Source: Synechococcus sp. CBW1004 (GTDB lineage: Bacteria; Cyanobacteriota; Cyanobacteriia; PCC-6307; Cyanobiaceae). From it: a stretch of 64,000 nucleotides of DNA. The first letter of the stretch is position 1. The number at the start of each line of letters is the position of its first letter. A model generated the notes under the pieces. That model saw nothing but the letters and a program-made list of their open reading frames with translations. It was not told where the DNA came from and did not search any database. Below are positions 58,923-64,000 of the stretch, piece by piece. Where the stretch lies: contig NZ_CP060397.1 in the NCBI RefSeq assembly GCF_015840715.1, positions 1,598,686 to 1,662,685 on the forward strand. The letters are read 5' to 3'. Made by a program: the position numbers and the translations under genes.

Positions 58923-59146
58923 GAGTTCACCTTATGCCTTAAGGATTCCTTCCGCCCACGGACGCAAGTGTTCGCGCCGCTACACAAGTAATCCCGGGTC
59001 AGGGAACGGCGACGGCGGGAGCAGGGCCAATGCCTGTCACCGCAGTGGCTGACGCCCACACGGCCAACCTGGATGGGGATTCCCACACCACCTGTACAGC
59101 TCAGCCGTCGTGATCGCCGGGATCAGCAGCCCTGATTCCAGCCGTC

Positions 59147-60466
59147 TCAGAGGGTGCGCAGGCAGGCGGCGATCGCCTCCACCTCGTGGAGGGCGCGGAT
59201 CGCCTCCAGAGCCTCCTGGAAAGCCGACTCCCTGACCTCATGGGTGATCACCACGATCTCAGCGCCCGCTTCGCTGCTCTCGAACTGCACGATCGACTGG
59301 ATCGACACGCCGGCCTGGCCGAAGCAGGTGCCGATGCGGCCGATCACTCCGGCCTCGTCGCAGGTGCGCAGGCGCACGTAATTGCGGTGGCGGGTGCTGG
59401 CGCCATCCACGAGCCGGCACTGGCGCCAGCTGCTGGCGGCCAGCAGCGGATCGAGCCCCGCCTCCGGCCCACCGACGCGGCGGATGCCGGCGATGTTGAG
59501 GATGTCGGCCACCACGGCCGAGGCGGTGGGGCCGGCGCCGGCACCCGGGCCGTAGAACATCACCTGCCCCACCGGATCTCCCTCCACCAGGATCGCGTTG
59601 TTGACCCCATGCACCCCGGCGAGCGGATGCTGACGGGGCAGCAGCGTGGGGTGGACCCGCACATCCAGGGGCAGAGCCTCACCGCCGGCCCCTTCGCCCA
59701 GCCGCTCGGCCACGGCCAGCAGCTTCACCACATAGCCCAGCTGGTTGGCATAGGCCACGTCGCGGGCCTGCAGGCGGTCGATGCCCTCGGTCGGGATCGC
59801 CTCGCGCGCCACGGGGCCGCCATAGGCCAGGCCCGCCAGGATCGCGATCTTGTCAGCGGCATCACCGCCCTGCACATCGGCGGCCGGATCGGCCTCGGCG
59901 TAGCCCAGCCGCTGGGCATCGGCGAGGACCGCCTCGTAGGCGGCGCCCTCATCGGCCATGCGGCTGAGGATGTAGTTGGTGGTGCCGTTGATGATGCCGC
60001 TCACCCGCTGGATGCGGTTGCCGCCGAGCGACTGCTTGAGCGGCTCGATGATCGGGATGCCGCCGCCCACCGCGGCCTCGATCAGCACGTAGACGCCGCG
60101 GGCGGTGGCGGCGGCGGCGATCTCCTGGCCGTAGCGGGCGATCACGGCCTTGTTGGCCGTCACCACCGGCTTCCCGGCGGCGATGGCGCGCAGGATCAGG
60201 GAGCGGGCCGGCTCCAGGCCACCCATCACCTCCACGACGATGTCGACGGCCGGATCGTCGACGACGGCCTGCGGATCGGTGCAGAGGAGCTCAGGGGCGA
60301 GATCGACCGGCCGGGGCCGACTGAGATCGCGCACGGCGACGCGCCGCAGGGCCAGATCGGCCACCAGCGGATGGCGCCCCTCCGGCTGCGCCAGGATCGC
60401 CGCCACGCCGGCTCCCACCGTGCCCAGCCCGAGCAAGCCGATGCCGATGGTCATGCGCTGCCCCAT
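59147..60466 (-). CDS. hom: Homoserine dehydrogenase
   Basis: NAD(P)-dependent enzyme of threonine/methionine synthesis. 439 residues. Rossmann motif GIGLLGLGTVGAGVAAIL at the start, AAGKPVVTANKAVIARYGQE, EAAVGGGIPIIEPLKQSLGG, GIINGTTNYILSRM with the catalytic Lys region downstream, and a C-terminal ACT domain (VIGRIGTCFGQAGVSIQSIV, ISVITHE-like end) for feedback control. Three starts are in frame (TTG 60472, ATG 60466, ATG 60454); I use the first ATG. Confidence 0.96.
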   Translation of the reverse strand: MGQRMTIGIGLLGLGTVGAGVAAILAQPEGRHPLVADLALRRVAVRDLSRPRPVDLAPELLCTDPQAVVDDPAVDIVVEVMGGLEPARSLILRAIAAGKPVVTANKAVIARYGQEIAAAATARGVYVLIEAAVGGGIPIIEPLKQSLGGNRIQRVSGIINGTTNYILSRMADEGAAYEAVLADAQRLGYAEADPAADVQGGDAADKIAILAGLAYGGPVAREAIPTEGIDRLQARDVAYANQLGYVVKLLAVAERLGEGAGGEALPLDVRVHPTLLPRQHPLAGVHGVNNAILVEGDPVGQVMFYGPGAGAGPTASAVVADILNIAGIRRVGGPEAGLDPLLAASSWRQCRLVDGASTRHRNYVRLRTCDEAGVIGRIGTCFGQAGVSIQSIVQFESSEAGAEIVVITHEVRESAFQEALEAIRALHEVEAIAACLRTL

Positions 60467-60539
60467 GTGCAAACGGGGATCCTAGAAATCCGTCGGCAGA
60501 GGTGCCCCGCGAGCCGCCAGGCCCCGGGCCATCCGGCGC

Positions 60540-61007
60540 TCAGGCCTCGGCCAGGGCGGCGGCCTGGGCCTGCATCAGGCGCAGGATGTTGAGGAAACCG
60601 TTGGCGCGCGACGGGGTGAGGCTGGCCTGCAGGCCGGTGCGGGCCAGGAAGGCCGGGTCGACAGCCGCCGCCTGGGCAGGCTCCAGCCCCTCGAGTCCTT
60701 CGATCAGCAGGGCAAGCAGGCCCTTGGTGATCGCCGCATCGGAATCGCCCAGCCAGTGCAGGCGACCGTCCCGGAGAGAGCCCACCACATACACCTGGGA
60801 CACGCAGCCCTTCACCTTGAACGCGTCCTGGCGCAGCGCATCCGGGAAGGGCTCGAGCTTCTTCGCCAGCCAGAGCACGTATTCGTAGCGACGCTTCGGG
60901 TCGGCGGTGGTGGCCAGCCGCTCGACGATGCGATCAAGGGCGGGACTGCCGGTGCTCGCCGCCGGGGACGGGGACTCAGGCACGGGGCCGCCGCATGAGC
61001 AGGCCAC
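60540..61007 (-). CDS. sufE: Cysteine desulfuration protein SufE
   Basis: Sulfur acceptor that stimulates SufS in Fe-S cluster assembly. 155 residues from ATG 61007 (MACSCGG). The receiver Cys is in FKVKGCVSQVYVVGS around residue 68, preceded by RYEYVLWLAKKLEPFPDALR and followed by DSDAAITKGLLALLIEGL. It overlaps the next upstream gene by 32 bases, implying tight coupling. Confidence 0.93.
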   Translation of the reverse strand: MACSCGGPVPESPSPAASTGSPALDRIVERLATTADPKRRYEYVLWLAKKLEPFPDALRQDAFKVKGCVSQVYVVGSLRDGRLHWLGDSDAAITKGLLALLIEGLEGLEPAQAAAVDPAFLARTGLQASLTPSRANGFLNILRLMQAQAAALAEA

Positions 61008-61440
61008 CCATCAGTCCGGAGAGGCCCAGAGCGCTCAGGGCCAGGGCGTTGGAGAACTTCCCGTGCAGGGGCCCCTTGCTGGTGCTCACCGCAGCCTGCT
61101 TGCCAGCCGTGACGTCGGGAACCTCCAGATAGTCCCGGTGGCCGGGACCGGCATCCACCTGGATCTCCCAGTCAGGGGTGGCCTGGGAGGGCAGACGGAA
61201 GCTGAGGCGGCCCTGGCTGTCGGTGTGGCCCAGGGCGATCGGGTCGCCGCCGCCTGGAGGGACCAGGCGCACCTCGGCGTCACTGGCGGGTTGTCCGCTC
61301 GAGAAGCTGCTCTCAAGCTGAGCGCTCAGCCCACCGAAGCGCTCCAGGCTCGATTCGATGCCATGGGCGCGGGCGGCGCCGGGGGCCAGCAGCAGGGTGC
61401 CGGCGGCGATAAAAACCGGCAGCAGCGGGAAACGGGTCAT
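60976..61440 (-). CDS. Periplasmic protein with mature His N terminus, NikL/CbiL-like
   Basis: 154 residues. Signal peptide (FIAAGTLLLAPGAARA) predicted to cut before His, leaving the mature start HGIESSLERF; then a beta-sandwich-like domain (ASDAEVRLVPPGGGDPIALG, HTDSQGRLSFRLPSQATPDW, EIQVDAGPGHRDYLEV) and a C-terminal membrane helix (SNALALSALGLSGLMGGLLM) ending RRPRA. A His-Gly mature N terminus plus carboxypeptidase-regulatory fold plus C-terminal anchor is the layout of NikL/CbiL metal-uptake partners; the assignment is tentative. Overlaps sufE by 32 bases. Confidence 0.6.
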   Translation of the reverse strand: MTRFPLLPVFIAAGTLLLAPGAARAHGIESSLERFGGLSAQLESSFSSGQPASDAEVRLVPPGGGDPIALGHTDSQGRLSFRLPSQATPDWEIQVDAGPGHRDYLEVPDVTAGKQAAVSTSKGPLHGKFSNALALSALGLSGLMGGLLMRRPRA

Positions 61441-61461
61441 CTGAGGATTCAGATCCTGGGA

Positions 61462-61710
61462 TCAGGAGGCTTTCCAGCGACTATCGCTGCTTTTTCCGGC
61501 CTGCACCATCCGGGCGATCGAACTGACCATCATCGAGAGGGCATCGGAGTCGTCACCTCGGGCCTGCAGCTCGGCCGCCAGCACCTGCTCGGCGGCGGTG
61601 CGGGGGCGGCCATGGTTCTCGAAGCCGCGGCGATCACGGGCCTCAGGAGCTGACGTGGCGCTTGGAGTGGCGCTGCGGGTGGCCTGGTTCTGCAGCGTGG
61701 TCAGGTCCAA
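61462..61710 (-). CDS. Small protein of unknown function
   Basis: 82 residues from TTG 61710 (LDLTTLQNQATRS); the frame is open to 61782. It is hydrophilic and Ser/Arg-rich in its first half, with a helix-forming second half (RTAAEQVLAAELQARGDDSD, ALSMMVSSIARMVQAGKSS). No signal peptide or membrane segment. It lies between the cyclo-ligase and the NikL-like gene. Family unknown; start uncertain. Confidence 0.5.
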   Translation of the reverse strand: MDLTTLQNQATRSATPSATSAPEARDRRGFENHGRPRTAAEQVLAAELQARGDDSDALSMMVSSIARMVQAGKSSDSRWKAS

Positions 61711-61799
61711 GGGATGACGTTCCGTAGGTGGCGATCCTGGCAAATCCTGCCCGCCGGCGAGAGAGGTGCCCACCGGCGCCACGGGCTTGCAATCTGCTG

Positions 61800-62543
61800 T
61801 TACGCGACCGGAGCAGCACCGACCGCGTGGATGCCCTGTTCATCGAGCCAGCCACTGAAGGGCACATCCCAGGGATCACGGGGCAGCTGAGCGACCACGC
61901 AGGCCGCCGGCAGCACGGCCAGGGCCGGCACGGCTCGCCAGGCGGGATCGGCGCGCAACCGGTCGTACCAGCCGCCGCCGGAGCCCAGGCGGATGCCTGC
62001 ACGATCGACCGCCAGGGCAGGGACCAGCAACAGGCCCAGCGCCTCAGGCGGCAAGGCGCCTGGAGCCAGAGCCTCAGGAGGGAGCCCTTCAGGATGCAGG
62101 CACCCGGCCCGGGAAACAGCGCCAGGCGGGGCATCAGGCGGCTGAGCCTCCAGGAGCAACCGCTGCATGCGCTCGCCTTCGGGCGGCAGCGGCGCCGGGA
62201 TGCCACAGGCGTCGGGCCCCAGCGGGCTCTCCCGCCGCCAGGGGCGATAGATCAGCCGGCCCTGCGGCTCACCGGGCTGCGGCGGCAGCACCACCGGCAG
62301 GGCCAGCCGAGCCGCGCCCCCGACGCGCACCAGCCGTTCGGCCAGGCCGCCCGGCGCCCAGGGATCGAGATCGGGTTCGCTGCCCACGGCCCAGTACACA
62401 CCGAGCCACCGTCCCGGCGGCGGCAGCTCCGGCAGCCGGGCGAGCGCGGCCGCCCGCAGAGCCGCCGTCGCCCCAGCCAGGGCCTCACGGCGCACGGCAC
62501 GGAAGTGACGCCGCAGGGCTGGCTTGTCGTCTTGCGGCGTCAT
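61800..62543 (-). CDS. 5-formyltetrahydrofolate cyclo-ligase
   Basis: ATP-dependent enzyme converting 5-formyl-THF to methenyl-THF. 247 residues. N-terminal [14 protein letters not shown], then [20 protein letters not shown], and the signature [16 protein letters not shown] near the C terminus. Between residues 125 and 170 there is a Pro/Glu/Ala/Leu-rich insertion (repeated PPEAL units) that makes it about 50 residues longer than usual. The start overlaps the ruvC stop by four bases. Confidence 0.9.
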   Translation of the reverse strand: MTPQDDKPALRRHFRAVRREALAGATAALRAAALARLPELPPPGRWLGVYWAVGSEPDLDPWAPGGLAERLVRVGGAARLALPVVLPPQPGEPQGRLIYRPWRRESPLGPDACGIPAPLPPEGERMQRLLLEAQPPDAPPGAVSRAGCLHPEGLPPEALAPGALPPEALGLLLVPALAVDRAGIRLGSGGGWYDRLRADPAWRAVPALAVLPAACVVAQLPRDPWDVPFSGWLDEQGIHAVGAAPVA

Positions 62544-63028
62544 CGCTGGAACCAGCCTGTCAAGGCCACCGCCAGGGCATCGGCGGCGTCATCGGGGCGC
62601 GGGGGATGCTCCAGCTCCAGTTCGCGCATCACTGCATCCAGCACCATCTCCTTGTCGGCGTGGCCGTCGCCGGTGAGCGCCTGCTTGATCTGCATCGGCG
62701 GGAACTCCACCACCGGGATGCGAAAGCGGGCGAGGGTCATGATCAGCACGCCGCGGGCCTGCACCACGGCGATCGTGGTGCTGGAGCGATAGAAGAAGAA
62801 CTTCTCCACCGCCGCCAGATCGGGGCGCCAGGCGCGGATCAGCTGGCGCAGGTCGGAGGCGATCTCCACCATCCGATCCCCCTCGCTGCGACCGGGATCG
62901 CTGCGGATCATGCCGCAGTCGAGCAGGCGCTGGCTACCACCGGCGGGTCTGCCCTGCGGGCCCTCGGCCACCTCGATCACGCCGTAGCCGACGCGGGCCA
63001 GGCCGGGGTCGATGCCGAGGATGACCAA
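62540..63028 (-). CDS. ruvC: Holliday junction resolvase RuvC
   Basis: Endonuclease cutting Holliday junctions with RuvAB. 162 residues. Metal-binding acids are visible: Asp7 in [15 protein letters not shown], Glu in [20 protein letters not shown], and the C-terminal [12 protein letters not shown]. It is the first gene of a short operon with the cyclo-ligase (ATGA overlap). Confidence 0.96.
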   Translation of the reverse strand: MVILGIDPGLARVGYGVIEVAEGPQGRPAGGSQRLLDCGMIRSDPGRSEGDRMVEIASDLRQLIRAWRPDLAAVEKFFFYRSSTTIAVVQARGVLIMTLARFRIPVVEFPPMQIKQALTGDGHADKEMVLDAVMRELELEHPPRPDDAADALAVALTGWFQR

Positions 63029-63113
63029 GAACCGCGCGTCGGTGGGGGCGCCCTGGACGATGACACGCCCGCCACTTGGCGGGGAGGGCCCAGCTGGCAG
63101 GCCCGGCGCCCCC

Positions 63114-64000
63114 TCAGATCAACGGGACCTGCAGCCCATGGATCCACGTGACGATGTCGTTGAAGTCCCCGTCACTACGACCTCCGTTCACATCGAGGTC
63201 CTCGATTCCCAGCACCATCCCGGTGCTGTCACTGCCCAGGCTCACCATCTGGGCCGCTCCGCCGCGATTGGCCGCCGCGAATGAGGAGATCAGATTGGTG
63301 CGACTGCCATCCACCAGCAGCAGCACCCCGTACTGCCGGTTGGGATCGAGCGCCAGATCCAGGTAGCTGCGCTTCTCCCCGAAGCCCGGCAGCGCATCAG
63401 CCCCCAGGAGCAACCCGGCCTGCTCGGCACGCGCCAGCGCCGCATCCAGGTAGCCACCGTCGCCCGGATTCAGCCCATCCACCTGCCCGGTGATCGTATC
63501 CACTGCATAGAAGCCCAGACCGTTGTTCTGGCCCGCCAAGCGCTGGATATCCACCTGAGGCCGGACCGAGACGGCACTCGAGGTGCTGGTGATGGTTTCG
63601 AGGAACAGCTGCAGGGTCACACCGCCCTCGAACGCCGCCGTGATGCGACTCCCGTCGACCTCCACGCCCTGCAGCCCCAGTTGCCGGCCATCCAGGCTGG
63701 CAGTGGGAGTCCAGCTGACGTCCGTCAGATCGAGGTTGGTCAGCGCCGCCTGGCCGCCGACCGCCAGACCCTCTGTCGCACGCCAGCCACTGCTGGGGTC
63801 CGGGTTGAGGGCAGACTCGGGCGTGATCGCACCCGCCACGCCACCGCTGGCGTTCTGCAGCAGAGACACGCTGCGCCCGCCACTGACCAGAGCGAAGCTC
63901 ACCGCGCCGCTGCCCTGGTCAGCACGCCAGGCCGAGAGGCTCACGTTCTGGTCAAACACCAGCGCGCTGCCATTGGGACTGGAGGCCGGCGAGCTCCAGA
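63114..64000 (-). CDS. DUF4114-type extracellular protein, C-terminal part
   Basis: The minus-strand frame stays open to the window edge, so only the last 295 or so residues are seen; the start is outside. The sequence is rich in Ser, Gly, Asn, Asp and Thr, without Cys, as in secreted repeat proteins ([33 protein letters not shown]). The end, [20 protein letters not shown] followed by [12 protein letters not shown], matches the DUF4114 C-terminal pattern (ED-(x)n-DxDFND). DUF4114 occurs in large cyanobacterial exoproteins; the function is not established. Confidence 0.75.
   Translation of the reverse strand, partial: WSSPASSPNGSALVFDQNVSLSAWRADQGSGAVSFALVSGGRSVSLLQNASGGVAGAITPESALNPDPSSGWRATEGLAVGGQAALTNLDLTDVSWTPTASLDGRQLGLQGVEVDGSRITAAFEGGVTLQLFLETITSTSSAVSVRPQVDIQRLAGQNNGLGFYAVDTITGQVDGLNPGDGGYLDAALARAEQAGLLLGADALPGFGEKRSYLDLALDPNRQYGVLLLVDGSRTNLISSFAAANRGGAAQMVSLGSDSTGMVLGIEDLDVNGGRSDGDFNDIVTWIHGLQVPLI

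Overview
The window is high-GC, densely packed bacterial DNA from an alpha-cyanobacterium, most likely of the Cyanobium/Synechococcus picocyanobacterial lineage. The evidence is photosystem I psaF and psaJ, cytochrome b6f petC and petA, a high-light-inducible protein, heme A/O synthesis genes beside an ABC exporter, a plastoquinone-type UbiA prenyltransferase, DUF3067 and DUF1400 proteins, and the order rqcH-gmk-psaJ-psaF-tsaD-hli. The genus is inferred from gene content and order, not from a marker-gene comparison.

Layout. 1-6400: end of ctaA, then ctaB, a two-gene DrrAB-like ABC exporter, a long low-complexity unknown protein, nanE and a small membrane protein. 6440-12200: groL without groES, fabG, a K+ channel with RCK domains, a GT9-like glycosyltransferase and ispD. 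12264-13331: a secreted, membrane-anchored Ig-like protein preceded by a short AT-rich stretch. 13440-19180: LD-carboxypeptidase/ubiA, ppx, a RodZ-like HTH membrane protein and thiD.

19400-30180 is an accessory defence island. It holds a type I restriction-modification system (hsdM, hsdS, hsdR), a 1718-bp IS element inside the 3' end of hsdS, an antitoxin with a truncated partner toxin, a membrane protein overlapping a vapBC pair, and a MltR-like protein after hsdR. It ends beside tRNA-Val(CAC). The IS has 11-bp perfect terminal inverted repeats and a 6-bp target duplication. Removing it and one duplicate copy restores an open 449-residue HsdS.

30390-47550 returns to core genes: EamA transporter, malate:quinone oxidoreductase, a CoaBC-like protein, the petC-petA-lgt-cobM run, DUF3067, a TatC with a very long N-terminal extension, an RqcH/NFACT protein, gmk, psaF-psaJ with a clear terminator, tsaD, hli and pilT. 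47650-64000 carries wecB, an HlyD-type adaptor, ychF, small secreted proteins, an MFS transporter, a DUF1400 hydrolase, a peptide-type ABC binding protein with one permease, hom, sufE, a formyl-THF cyclo-ligase, ruvC and the C-terminal part of a DUF4114 protein running off the end.

Functional links visible here: the Rieske protein PetC carries a twin-arginine signal and lies near tatC; Lgt, the lipoprotein transferase, has client lipoproteins in the window; the thylakoid genes petC, petA, psaF, psaJ and hli cluster in about 9 kb. Several open frames of 340-775 codons lie opposite core genes and are taken as high-GC shadows.
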